Shown here: positions 1 to 13,801 of the stretch, one piece after another
How positions within the stretch are numbered: position 1 is the first letter of the stretch
Layout: every line of letters starts with the position of its first letter
Assembly: GCA_905182985.1 (NCBI GenBank)
Contig: CAJJDN010000079.1
Coordinates: 264,180-328,179 of the forward strand
Length of the DNA stretch: 64,000 nucleotides
Source: Paramecium sonneborni
Taxonomy: Eukaryota > Ciliophora > Oligohymenophorea > Peniculida > Parameciidae
Direction: 5' to 3'
The notes under the pieces: generated by a model
Told to the model about the DNA's origin: nothing
Database searches by the model: none
What the model saw: only the letters and a program-made list of their open reading frames with translations
Program-made: the position numbers and the translations under genes

Positions 1-476
1 TAATTATTTCCAATTCTCTTATTTTATCACGACTCTTTGAACGGACATTATTAAATTTATTTTTTTCTAACTTAATTTATGGAGTTTTCAATGCTGGTAA
101 ACTATCTGATGTTTGAGGTTGAGATGCTTAAATCTTAATTGCAGATTTTGCTTCTCTTTTCTTACCTTTTTTGATTTCATTTTATATAAATTAATCAGCT
201 AACACTTTAGCTAATTCTTATGGGCTTTTAAAATTTGGTAATTTAGCTAAGGAACTTGAGAAAAAGTTACTAAATGCCTTACTCTCTAAACTTTCCTTAA
301 CTCTTTATAACATTTCCCAGTTTTCAGATTATATTGTTTTACTTTCTAAAATGTATATTGATGTGTATGATACTTTAAATAAAGTTTAAATCTATCTAAG
401 AAGTATTTCTATTTGATCTTATATTAACCAAACTTGGTAATTGATCTGTACGATTATTTTGTTGTTCTTCACTCAT
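1..476 (-). CDS. Unknown protein, N-terminal part (runs off window)
   Basis: Starts at the ATG on 474-476 and stays open to the window edge once a 28-nt GTA...TAG intron (346-373) is removed; without that removal a TGA interrupts it. The visible ~148 residues are hydrophilic and rich in Lys, Ser, Gln and Glu, beginning MSEEQQNNRTDQLPS, with no signal peptide, membrane segment or domain I recognise. It lies 77 bp downstream of the TTLL gene on the same strand. Function unknown; the gene is partial here. Confidence 0.6.
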
Positions 477-553
477 GAGTATTTATTAATAAATAATTGG
501 TTTAATTGTTTGGATCAAAAACACGAATTATCGTTACAATAAATAATAATTAA

Positions 554-2341
<1,788 letters not shown>

Positions 2342-2660
2342 TTTATAAATTAATATTCTTCAATTTCTCTTTTTATATTTTATCATAACGATACTTATTA
2401 TTTCTTTATTTTAATAAATAATAATATTTATTGAATTCTTCTATTTAGCTAACATCTTTGTTTTAAATACATTAGTCTAATTAAAATCATAAAATTTTTA
2501 TTTACATCAAAGATTGATTTAGAAAAAATAATAAAACAAGTGCAAAAAATAAATTTAATTTAAAAAACAAACGTTGTAAAGCTTAATTTTCAGTTATCTC
2601 TCAAATTAAATTTCTTAAAAAAAGTAAATATCATCAATTCAATAAATTTCTGTTGATTAN

Positions 2661-3791
2661 CTTATTATTAATTTTAAGGACAATAGGATCTATAGAAGGT
2701 CAAAAACTAAAATAAACCAGCTTTCAAATTTGAGTTTGTACATTCTATAGCAAAGCTTATGGGGATATAATCTTAGGCATTGAGTAAGTTTTTCTATTTA
2801 AATAATTTAAATATACTTCACAATATGTCTTAAAATTTTAAGCTAAGTAATACTTATTTGAAATTTCAATATGAAACTCAAAATGATTAAGCATTTATGG
2901 AGTACTATCTTTTAAATTTCCAGCTAAAGTACGATATTCATAACCTTTTTCTGTCTCTTGCCATTTAAAATTTATGTTTTTAAGAGTTACATCTTTCACT
3001 TAGACCCAATTTTATCTTTCATCTAGTAACTTTTTTATTAACTCATTATTGTTTCCATCTCCTATATAATAAAAATATGTTGAAGGAACTGATCTTTTAG
3101 GTTAAGCCGATAGACATTTAATAGGGGGTTACACTGATAAACTTCTTGGCTAACTATTTTACTTTTTAGGAACTGGAGGTAATTTTCTTTATTGTGATTC
3201 CTTTCTCTCTTTCTTAGCTTTATATTAGGCTTTTGCTTTTTCTATTGCATCTGTTTCAATTTATTTGTAAACTATATTTCTACTTTTCTTTCTCAAATTA
3301 TTTTCTGTTTAATATCTAGGTGGAAGCTAAGCACTAAAATATTAAATTGCCAATTTTTAAGCAAGCTCCCTTACACTGTAGATTTAAAGTTTGTTAGAAG
3401 AGGATATATATTTATCAAAGAATTAAGAAAAAGCATCTTAATTTTATTATGTAAGTTTTTATGCACTCTACATTTTATAAATTAATATTCTTCAATTTCT
3501 CTTTTTATATTTTATCATAACGATACTTATTATTTCTTTATTTTAATAAATAATAATATTTATTGAATTCTTCTATTTAGCTAACATCTTTGTTTTAAAT
3601 ACATTAGTCTAATTAAAATCATAAAATTTTTATTTACATCAAAGATTGATTTAGAAAAAATAATAAAACAAGTGCAAAAAATAAATTTAATTTAAAAAAC
3701 AAACGTTGTAAAGCTTAATTTTCAGTTATCTCTCAAATTAAATTTCTTAAAAAAAGTAAATATCATCAATTCAATAAATTTCTGTTGATTA
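2661..3791. repeat. Direct 1.13-kb duplication, copy 2
   Basis: Second copy of 1529-2659. It holds the first ~260 codons of the TTLL gene again (minus strand, 3473 down to 2661), cut off at the N with no continuation, plus the TTLL upstream sequence. Treat it as an assembly duplicate and not as a second gene. Confidence 0.9.
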
Positions 3792-3916
3792 ATTTATTTA
3801 ACAAAAAGTTAGAATTAAGAAGGAAAGATATTAAAAAAAGTTAATACTATTTAATTTTTGTGATGTTAAATAAATTAATAGAAAAAATAAAATTTAAAAT
3901 AAATTATATATTAATT
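3474..3916. other. Intergenic region between divergent TTLL and kinase genes
   Basis: About 440 bp of AT-rich DNA upstream of both a minus-strand gene (the TTLL copy, start 3473) and a plus-strand gene (kinase, start 3917). It should hold both promoters. I see no RNA gene, repeat or conserved element in it. Confidence 0.5.
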
Positions 3917-5450
3917 ATGGACTCTTGTGCTATTAAATAAATTTCAACAGCTGAATCAAGTCTATAATTTAGTAAACAATTAAACTTAACAAAAATAATC
4001 GGGTACTATCCTTAGAAAGATTAACTTAATCTAAATTTAATTCCTTTAACAGATGTCTTACCTATAGAAATTAATCTACTTGATTTTATTATGACAAATT
4101 TAATTTGCAGTAAAATCTAAAATAAAATTAGATATTTTGGAAATAATAAAAAGAGAATTAGAAACTCCTAATATAAGTTTAGACTAAATTATGGTTATTA
4201 AAAATAATCATAACTGTGGTATTCCATTTATATTCAGTAAATAAGACAAGACAAATGCTAAGTAGTGTGAACATAAATTACTAAAATAATTTTCTTTTTT
4301 ATGTAATTCTATTATTCAATTTTTAGGCGAATAATTAGGATATGATGATGAATTTGTAAATTCTACTTCTCTTAAACATTTTTAGGATAGACTTTTATTG
4401 AGAATTAATTTTCAATATGACGCTTTGGAATAAAATACTGCAACTCTTTTGGAATATTTAAAAATTTTTTAAAATTTTCCTATCCATAAAAACTAATTTA
4501 CTCATATATATCCAATAGAATTTCCTAAATTCTTAATCAAAGAAAAATATGAGGAATAAATCGTTGTTAAAATATAAAAAATAGTTAAGGAAGAATTTTA
4601 TGAATTAAGAGAAATATCAATTATTGAAGATTTTAATAATACTCATCTACCATATTTATACGGATATCTAAGATATAATGAGATACTTATGTTGTTTTTG
4701 AAGAAGCACGATTATTCATTTAATTTTATTTCAAAGAAAATATTCAAAATTAAATAAAAACTTAACCCAGAAAAACTTTCTCAATTTTTTTATAAATTAT
4801 ATCGAAGTATGATAAAAGCAGTGAATTACATACATTCGATGGACATAATTCATAGAGATTTAAAACCAGATAATATAATGTTTGATTTAGTTCAACCTTC
4901 AACAGTTGTTGTTGACTTTTTAAATACGCCATTTAATTGTGTTTTAATAGATTTCGATAGATCTATTACTTCTGAATAAATATAACCACAAAATCAATCC
5001 AATTATGAAGGAACTCAATTTTATAGGCCCCCTGAGGGAGTATAAAATAATTATAATTCAAGCTATGATATTTGGTAATTAGGATTTATGTGGTTAGTGA
5101 TGCAAAAATCATTCATGTATGAAAGGGAAGAAAGTAAAAATACAGCCTAGTAGAACTTCTATAAAAATATTGAGAGTTAATAAACCTAAATATAATAAGA
5201 AAATGAAAAAATAGCTGATTTAAAAAATAAAACATTTGATAATTTTGCATTAAAATTTTAGAGACAATAACATTTAGATAAAAAGAAAAAATTATACTAA
5301 GATCTAATTTAGCAAATTGAGAAGAAGGAAAACTTTATTAATTATGATGTTTCTCTTCAAAATCTAATTTAAAAAATGATAGAATTAGAACCTAATAATC
5401 GAGCTAATATCTCTGAAATATTTAAGATATTGGATAAAATTATTGAATGA
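3917..5450 (+). CDS. Divergent protein kinase (DFD instead of DFG)
   Basis: About 503 residues; one 22-nt GTA...TAG intron near 4110. The ATG at 3917 is chosen because the frame is open from it through the intron into the body; an internal ATG at 4091 is the alternative. The C-terminal half carries a kinase catalytic loop, IIHRDLKPDNIMF, then VLIDFDRS where kinases normally have DFG, then an activation segment ending GTQFYRPPEG and a helix YDIWQLGFMW. I find no glycine-rich loop or obvious VAIK lysine in the first 200 residues, which are unlike other kinases. It may be a weak or inactive kinase; its substrate is unknown. Confidence 0.7.
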
Positions 5451-5503
5451 ATAAATTAAACAATAAACCATTATTTTTTTCAAATTAAAAAAAATTTTTT
5501 ATT

Positions 5504-7398
5504 TCACTACTTTTAAATTAATTGTTTTTCTAATAATCGATATTTTTCTGATTTTTTTTCTTCATTTAATTAAAAACTATTGAAATGACTTGGTGAAGAT
5601 AAAAGTGAATAGGTCATTTCATTTTTCATTTATAATTATTCAAGATATTGTAATCTTTCCATCACTCTTCTTTTTTCACTAAGAAATCTTTTTTGTCTTT
5701 ATTCTTATTATTCACTTATTTCAACATAACCTTTCTTCATTTATAATCTATTTCTTCCATCTTTAAATCTTACTTAAACTTCTGTTTTTTATTAATTCTA
5801 ACTCTTATTAATAATAAACATTCCATTATAAACTAAAGGTCTTCTTTCAGTAGTACCTTCAGAAGCAAATCCTTCTTCACTTTACAATTTTTTGACAATA
5901 TAAGATGATTCTGAAGGATCACCTATGGATGATTATTATTAAAATTTTTATATTTCTTCTTTCATTTTTCTATTTTCTTGAATTATTTTTTCGATTTCAT
6001 CATTACTTAATTAAATCTCCCTTAATCTTTCATTCTCTTCTTGCATCTTCATTAATTTAAAGTGTAAATCATTCTAGTTTAATCCATTTCTTTTCATATT
6101 TAATAATGATTTCAAATAATCAATCTTAATTATATTAATATAATATTACCTCCTTTATAAGTTTGTTAACTAAAACTTAATCATTAGCATTAAATTTATT
6201 TGGTTGAACTTTTATGGTTACATTTTTAGCTCTTTAAGCAAATTTTAAACTATTAACAGTTTCATCAATATTATATATATTTGGAGCTATATTTACAATA
6301 ATATGTGTCATTGTATTTCCACCTAAACTATCTTATAATAGTCTTGTTAATTTTGATTCTCTATAAGGAATAGGTAATTTCTATTTATTTTTATTATTTA
6401 ATGATAAATTTTAAATAACTTTACCTAAAGTAGTTAATGATTAATTGATATTTTTTAATTCAATAAAATGAGCATTAGTAAGTGCTTCTAGTTTATTTAT
6501 TTTTTCAGATCCAGCTAAATCACAAAGATTTAATTTGGATTTAAAAAGTACGCCATTTTTGTCAACCTTATTAGTCTCAATAATCAATTAAAATATAGTG
6601 TGACTTCTACTTGATTTTAGATTCATAGTAGTTTAACGTATAATTCTATTTTTTTCTCCTCTTTTCATTAATGTTAAACAATCATGATAATTATTGACAG
6701 CATATTCTGTTAAGTTTTCTAAAAATTATTAAATCTATATACTAAAACTTATGCTTACCCACATATATTCCATCTAGTTTGCTTTAATGTAAATTCAATG
6801 GTACAGGTATTTTATGATCTTACAATAAATCATAAATCTTTTCATTATAAATCTACAAAAAAGAACAGTAAATATAAAAATTTTGTGGTAAATTTTCAAA
6901 TAAACCAAAAATAACTCTAGGTATAATTCCAGCAAATGAGATATCATTTTTTAAATCAGTACAGTAAGTTGATTAATGATTTATACCAAAATTCATTTAT
7001 ATTTATTATTCCCAATCACTTCCAAACATTGTATAGGTTTTTCCTTATTTAATCAAATATTTTACCACTTCCAGTTTAACCATATGCTAAAATAGTTCCA
7101 TTAAATCCATTAAATGCTTATTTAATACATTCATTTAGATTATTATAAATCTCAACTTATAAAGTTGAATCGTCAAAAACTCTATCAAATTCTTACTTAA
7201 AAATTTATGTAGACTATTCGAGCACTACAAACTTTTTCTATATTAATATAATAAATTGTTAAATTTTACATTTTCAGTTTTTACAATTTTTTCTTGGCCT
7301 TACTCTTTCTTAAGTAAAGGACGAATTCTAATAGATACTTTAATAGGCAATTTCTTTTCTTCTTAAGCATTCTTTGTTGATTGTTTGGATTAATACAT
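5504..7398 (-). CDS. Kinesin, N-terminal motor domain
   Basis: About 591 residues, four introns removed. Motor domain at roughly residues 15-340: VSIRIRPL at the N end, P-loop AYGQTGSGKTYTMFG (split by a 22-nt intron at 7044-7065), switch I SSRSH, switch II DLAGSEK, then SLTTLGKVI and RESKLTRLLQDSLGG. A neck and short coiled-coil tail rich in Glu, Lys and Gln follow, with stop TGA at 5504-5506. All ATPase motifs are intact, so an active plus-end-type motor is expected. The kinesin class cannot be assigned from the tail. Two introns end in AAG. The gene is convergent with the kinase upstream of it (54 bp apart). Confidence 0.9.
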
Positions 7399-7674
7399 TA
7401 TAACAATTTTAAATTATTGATTATTATTGTAATTTAATCATAAAACCTTATTTTTTGCACTTAACAATAAAATAGAAAACAAGAACAAGTTTATTTAATT
7501 TCCAATATATTTTCATAAATAAATCCTTCAAACTCAAAAACATTATAAATTTAGTTATAATTTTTTTTATTTTCCAAATCAAATATGAAACAATAAACAT
7601 AGTCTCATTAACATAAGGATGATGATTATTTTATAAAGTAATCAGAATAAAGGTTGAATAAAATCCATTATATT

Positions 7675-8676
7675 ATGACAACTATAGAAAATAAAGAGAA
7701 GTATGCAAGGGGTAAAGGAAGAGATCTCACTTCATTAAAAAAAAGGAAAAAAGCATTTTAATCTCTGGAATAAAAATTTAAGGAACATGAAAAAACGTTC
7801 AAGTCCAGATTTTTAAATGATGGCTCTTAATCAAATAGAAAATTTAATCATATCTTGACAGAAGCTAGTTCTTTTTGTTAAGAAATAATACCAAACATTT
7901 CAAGAATAAAAACAGTAGATTAACATAGAGGTTTAGATTTTATGGCAATAAAAAAAAATTATAAAGAATAAAGTGAATTAAATGTAGAGGCATGGTAAAC
8001 AGATTAAAGATACCTTAAAATAAAAGAAGAATTAATATAAATGTAATAAGATGCAAAATTGCCTGACTATTGTAAATTTTGCCTTATTAATAATAAAGAA
8101 ACACTTAAAAGAATGAATAGATCAAATCAAGAAGTTAAAGAAACACGTTTATTATTTAACATGAAAGATAAATTTCCACCTGAAAAATTAAAAGTCTTTA
8201 TGGAGAAAATATTAAGAAAATATTAAAGATTAAAATAAAATTAAGTACTTGTTCCAAATGGTGTTGGATGGAAATTATTAACAATAAAGTCTAAAATACC
8301 TTAGAATGAAGATGATGTTCTTATAAAAGAGCATTTATTAGAAAGAAAATAGCCTTCAAGAAAAACTTAATTGTTAAAAGCAAAAATTTAATTCGTAAAA
8401 TAATTGAATGATGAGAAAAAAAGAATGGCCATTTATGAAGAAAGTGTAGCTTAAAATCAAGCCATTTAATAATTTAAGAAAAGAATTTTTAATAATAATA
8501 GTGAACCTAATGTAGTGATTTCATAGTAAAGAGAATTTATACAAAATGAATTTGAAGAGTACAAAAAACGATTAGAATAATTTAAAGAAACTGCAAAAAA
8601 TGACCTTTTTTAGTTATCTCATCTTCATAAGAAAAATTATGGAGTAAATCTTGAGTCTCGAGTTATATAATCTTGA
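7675..8676 (+). CDS. Unknown coiled-coil protein
   Basis: Single uninterrupted exon, 333 residues, from ATG 7675 to TGA 8674. Very basic and glutamine-rich, with predicted long helices and no membrane segment. One CxxC-type pair is visible (DYCKFCLIN) near residue 125. I recognise no family; the composition resembles ciliary or basal-body scaffold proteins, but that is only an impression. It lies between the kinesin (divergent, 276 bp away) and the Cache-like receptor downstream (98 bp). Confidence 0.75.
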
Positions 8677-8774
8677 AGTATTATTATCAATTCTTTTATA
8701 TAATTTTATCTACGTAAATATTCATTATATATAAACAAATTTGTAATATTAAATTATTCACTTTTTTTTTAAGG

Positions 8775-10492
8775 ATGGCATTATTTTGTGAAATCATTAG
8801 GAAAAAAAGGAGCAATCTCAAGATGAGATCATAAATTTTATTAATAAATGCATTTATATTTACTTTTGCTCTTACTATGCTATTGATAGCCTAAATTTTA
8901 AATATGGGATAATCACTATCTATTCTAAATTTATCCTCATAAACTCTAATGATTAAAGAATTGTAACATTTATTAAACACAGCCACAATTCAAATTGAAA
9001 AATAGTTTCTATTTTTTTATTCCAGAAGTAACTTATATAGATCAAAATTTAGGTTAAATTACACTAACCAAGTTGAACATTTTAAATTAAATTATTTATA
9101 CTACAGATTATAAATCCTTTGCGATATCATAATTATGCCCTTACAATGCCTCTTTTTTTGATCCAAATCACTATTATCCCCTTTCTTGCATAATTTATCA
9201 TTCTTTAAATGATGATACTACATATATAAATTCAACATAAGATTATTAATTACGAAATTTATCGCATTTATTTAATGAAATGATACTTTCCATAGATTTG
9301 ACAGGAGAATTTATTCCAAATGACTTATTTATGGTATCTGATAGTAATAAATACGAATTTGCATTTTATTATCCTCAATGGATCAAATATTAAACATATA
9401 AGCCTAAGAAAAGATCATGGTATAATTCACATTTTATGAATCTTAAATCAAATCCTTTGAATCATACTTAATTATCTGAAATATATAAATATTTCAATGA
9501 TAGTGATGTATATTCTATGACAATGACTTAGTCTTTCTTTAATAAAACAAAATAAGTTGATGGTTTATTTGCAGCTGATATTTAATTATAGAATAAATAT
9601 TTTTAAAGTAGCAACCTCAACATGATGATTGTAAATTATGATGGAAAATTAATTATATCAAATTATAAAAATATTCTTTTAGCAAATTCAACTAAATATG
9701 AGTCATTTGATGATGAAAAAACAACTGGTTTTAATAAATCTGATTGGACAGCTATTTTAAATTTTATTAATTATAATTAAACAGTTAGCACCTGTTAATC
9801 ATTTTCTTATTCATAAAGATAACTTTGTTTATATAATTCAGCTTATTAATAGGATGTTTTTATATCTGCTAAACAAATAAAAGGTTTAAACTATTATTTG
9901 ATTATGTTTAATAATCTTCAAGATTAGGCTTCTTTATTATAGATGTTGAATAAATTAATGGATAGAATTTATTCTGAATTCAGACAATAAATGGGCATAA
10001 CTGGAGTAGTTTGCTGTTTTTTTGCAATTATTTCATTTCTTTTAGTTTATTATATTTGTAGACCTATGTTAAAACTGATAAAGTTATCTAATATTTATAT
10101 TAATTCACATTTAGTAGGTAAATCTCTTAAACATTAATAATTAAAAAGGGTTTGGAATAATTAAGAAAAGTTTAATAATTTTATAAAGAATCAGGTGTTA
10201 AATCACAATCCTTAAAAGAAGAGCAGTAAAATAATAAATTAACTTAGATAATTTAATGATTTAATTGATCTAGAACTATTAAAGATTATTTGATAGAATT
10301 TTGGATCAATAAAATAAAAAAAGTCATCAATGTTTTATCATTTAATCGTTTAATTACCCAAAAGCTCAACATAGAGATCTTAATATATCTAAATAAATTG
10401 AAGAATGTGATTTCGAATTTGTGGATTCAGATAAATTTAATTTGTTTTTGATTAATATTTTGAAACAACTAAAAAGTCAGTTCTCATAATGA
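8775..10492 (+). CDS. Two-TM Cache-like sensor protein with one frame break
   Basis: About 540 residues. TM1 lies near residue 22-42 (LLINAFIFTFALTMLLIAQIL). A ~370-residue outer domain follows, with a Cache-like YYPQWIK...RSWYNSHF pattern. TM2 is VVCCFFAIISFLLVYYICRP, followed by a ~150-residue cytoplasmic tail. This layout fits a membrane sensor; the ligand is unknown. Introns: a 43-nt one after codon ~66, a 35-nt one ending AAG near 10093, and a 22-nt one near 10227. After ...LIDLELLK (about 10271) the frame hits TGA, yet a clearly coding tail ending at 10492 continues one frame over. One extra base in the A run at 10271 would explain it. Confidence 0.65.
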
Positions 10493-10663
10493 TTTTTTTA
10501 TTATTTGTTAATTATATTATAATATTTTTAAAATATCAAAATTACATTTATATGAATAAATTAAAAGATTGAAACTCTAAATTAAGAAAAAAAAACTTTG
10601 AAACAGTAAATTCGTTATTTGTTTAAATTATTCTTTGACTTAAATAAGTTATAATTATACTCT

Positions 10664-10702
10664 ATTCTTGCCCAAATCTAAATTTTAGATTTGAGCAAGA
10701 AT
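10664..10702. repeat. 39-bp near-perfect palindrome
   Basis: Centred on 10683: each arm has 19 bases and 18 pair, the only mismatch being C10672 against A10694. There is essentially no loop. It sits in the 255-bp gap between two plus-strand genes, 46 bp before the next ATG. Could be a cruciform or hairpin, a dyad operator, or a transcription end signal; the sequence does not say which. Confidence 0.7.
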
Positions 10703-10747
10703 ATAATGTTTTAAATGTAATAAAATTAATATTAAATTGAAAGTATC

Positions 10748-12193
10748 ATGATAAAAGACTCTAATTTATCAACAAAGTCAGTTTTTTTTGATGATGAAGA
10801 ACTTTAATGGGAATCTAGTTTAACTAAAGAATTTAGTATATCATTAAAAGGACTCTTTCATATTTATAAAGAAGAGAAGAGTCATTATAAACTTTTAGAA
10901 ATTTCTCTTAGTTAGCCTTATCTAATAAAATAGTCTAGAAAAAAAGTATATTAAAATTTAACGTTAGGGTTTAAAAGTTTTAGATATAACTAATGCTATT
11001 ATAGAGAAAGTGAAAAATAATATAGTTGGAGAAGGATTACTAGTTAAGAAAAATAACTTAAAGTTTTATATGTATGGTCATATAGAGAAATGGTTAGAGT
11101 CAATGTAAGAAATGTGCATTTAGATTAACTTTCATGATGAATTCTTTTTGTATAGATTAATTTCTAAAAGTCAACAATCTAAAGTATCATATTTTTAAAT
11201 ATATAGGTATATTTTGCAGAAGATCGTAGTACAAAAATTGATTATGCAATAAAAGTATTTGAAAAGAATTAATTTGAATAAAAAATTGGAGCAAAGGCTT
11301 TATAATAAGAAATAGAGATTCTAAGGCTAATAAAAAATGAACATTTCATCAAACTATTAAAAACTTATGAAGGAGATTAAGCAGTTTATTTAGTATTTGA
11401 ACAGTAAAAAGGTGGTGATTTATAGAGATTTTTAAAAGAAAATGAAAATATTTTAACAGAAAAAACAGCATTTTAAGCTATTAAATAATTATTATAGGGA
11501 ATAAGTCTATTGCATAATCTTAATTATATGCATCGTGATTTAAAACCAGAGAATATATTACTAAAAAATAAGGATAAATTAGAAGATTTGATAATTAGTG
11601 ATTTAGGTTTGGCAGAAAAGGTGAATAATGAAAAAAAACAATTATTTACTCTTTGTGGCACTCCAGGATATGTGGCTCCAGAAGTCTTAAAGAAATAACC
11701 ATATAATTAGAAAGTTGATATTTATGGTATTGGAATAATTCTGTATACTTTGTTAACAGGAAAAAATCCATTTTATTCAATTATAAAGGATGAAATTCTT
11801 GAATTAAATATGATAGGTAATGTGAATACAGATAAATTAAATTGTTCAGATTTGGGAAAAGATTTATTAAGATAATTATTATAAGTATCTCCAAATAGAA
11901 GACCTACTGCTTAATAAGCACTTAGACATAAATATTTTAGAAATTAATCTCCATTACAAACATTACAGAAATAAAATATAATTCTATCTAAACCTAAATT
12001 TGATTCAAATCAGAGTGAATAAATCTCTCCATTAACGCCAAATCTTAATTTTGATTAATTTAAAACTCCTTTAGGTAATAATTATTTTTATATTAAAGTT
12101 TAACCATAATACTTAAGATAAGCCACTCCTAAATTAAATATTTAATAAAAACATAATGCAAACCTAATGAAGAAATTTAGAAATGGTTTATGA
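10748..12193 (+). CDS. Ser/Thr kinase with N-terminal PH-like region and altered ATP loop
   Basis: 466 residues after two introns (22 and 23 nt). Residues ~1-125 resemble the PH-like domain that precedes many Paramecium kinases. The kinase domain has YAIKVFEK, helix-C Glu, YMHRDLKPENILL, ISDLGLAE (DLG form) and GTPGYVAPEVL, with VDIYGIGIILYTLLTG after it; this is the CaM-kinase-like branch. The region that should be the glycine-rich loop reads ISKSQQSKVYFAED, with no glycine. All other catalytic residues are kept. The C-terminal ~80 residues are Pro/Gln-rich. TGA at 12191. Confidence 0.85.
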
Positions 12194-12384
12194 AGTGAAC
12201 TAATTATTTAATATTAATTTGATTTTATTTATATATATATAAATAAATAATGATGATTTTTAATGCATTCTTCTAAAAATAGAACAAATATAAAATTTTA
12301 AGAATTAAATTAATTTTAATTATAAAATGATTATAAACCTTATATAAATATTAAAAGTGTTAAAAGATATTAATAAATTAAATT

Positions 12385-13757
12385 ATGATAAAATTGCACT
12401 ATTTAAGAGGATATGCTTTTTCAGTAAGATAAGTCCATACTTAAGTTGCAATAGTAGGAGGTGGAACAGCTGGATTAAATGTTGCAGCTCAATTAATAGC
12501 AGATGGACATGCAATTCCATAATAGATTAGAATTTTTGAACCAATGAAAATGCATACGTATTAACCAGGTTGGACAATGGTTGGTACATTATAAATATTA
12601 AATAAAAGGTGGTGGTTTATATGACATAAACAAAACTCTAAAACCAATGGAAAAAGTTTTACCAAAAAATGTGATTGTTTCAGATAGTCCAGTTATAAGA
12701 ATAAATCCTGAGTAAAATTAAATATAGACATTTGATGGTGAGAAATACACTTATGATTAATTGGTTGTTGCAACAGGAGTAAGAACAGATTTTGATTAGA
12801 TCAAAGGTAAATTTAAATAATAATCATTTTAGGGGCTAGAAAATATTTAGAAGATCCAAATTCACCAGTGGCTTCAATTTATCATTTTAAATATGCTTCA
12901 AAAATGAATAGATTAGTTGATGAATTTGAAGGTGGAAAACTTGTATTTTCTGAACCTTAAATGCCTATAAAATGTGGAGGTGCTCCATAAAAAATAGTTT
13001 ATTTATCTCATGATAGACTTAGAAAGAGAGGAATAAAGTCTGATATTCATTTCTATAAAACATCTGCACTTATTTTTGGAGTACCAAAATATGCTGAAGT
13101 TTTGGCAGATGTATGTTAGAGAAAATAAATAAATTGTCATTTTAAATAAAAATTGGTTGAAGTATAAGATCATATTGCCATATTTGAAAATTAAGACACT
13201 AAAGAATTATAATCTGTACAATTTGATCTTCTACATTTAGTACCACCACAAGTATATAAATTAAATAATTATTTTATTATAGGTACCAGGTAAATATATT
13301 GCTGCAAGTGGATTAGGGGATGCTGCAGGATATTGTAATGTACATCCTGCTACATTATAACATGTTAAATATAAAAATATTTGGTCATTAGGAGATTGTT
13401 CATCATTACCAACATCTAAAACTGCTGCAGCTGTTATGGCTTAAACACCTATTTTAGTCAAAAATTTGATTAGAACTTGGAAAAAAGGATTAGAACCTCT
13501 TCCAGAATATGAAGGTATTTTAATAATTTATTAAAGGATATACTTCATGTCCTATTTTTACTAGTCAAAGTACATTATTATTAGCTGAATTTAAATATAA
13601 TTCTGAATTAGATGAAACATTTCCTATATTCCAATCAAATGAAAGTCGATTAATGTTTTATTTAAAAAAAGATTTCTTCCCTTTTGCTTATTGGTATTTT
13701 ATGGTTAAAGGATTATGGGGTGGAAGAGATGGATTTAGATTTTTTAAAGGAGCTTGA
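12385..13757 (+). CDS. SQOR: Sulfide:quinone oxidoreductase, mitochondrial
   Basis: 422 residues after four introns (25, 26, 31 and 22 nt; the first and last end AAG). A short basic leader (MIKLHYLRGYAFSVRQ) suggests mitochondrial import. The FAD-binding Rossmann motif VAIVGGGTAGLNVAAQL follows, then VVATGVRTDFD, MPIKCGGAPQKI, SGLGDAAGYCNVHP and SLGDCSSLPTSKTAAAVM, the order expected in eukaryotic SQOR. The cysteine in MPIKCGG and that in GYCNVH fit the redox-active pair. It oxidises sulfide and passes electrons to ubiquinone at the inner membrane. Lies between a kinase (192 bp upstream) and a helical protein (44 bp downstream). Confidence 0.9.
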
Positions 13758-13801
13758 ATATTAAATTTAATCTAATAATTATATTTAAATTATAATATAA
13801 A

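Noticed and set aside
2661..3473. Second TTLL gene
   Set aside because: It is a truncated copy inside the N-flanked duplication and has no 3' continuation.
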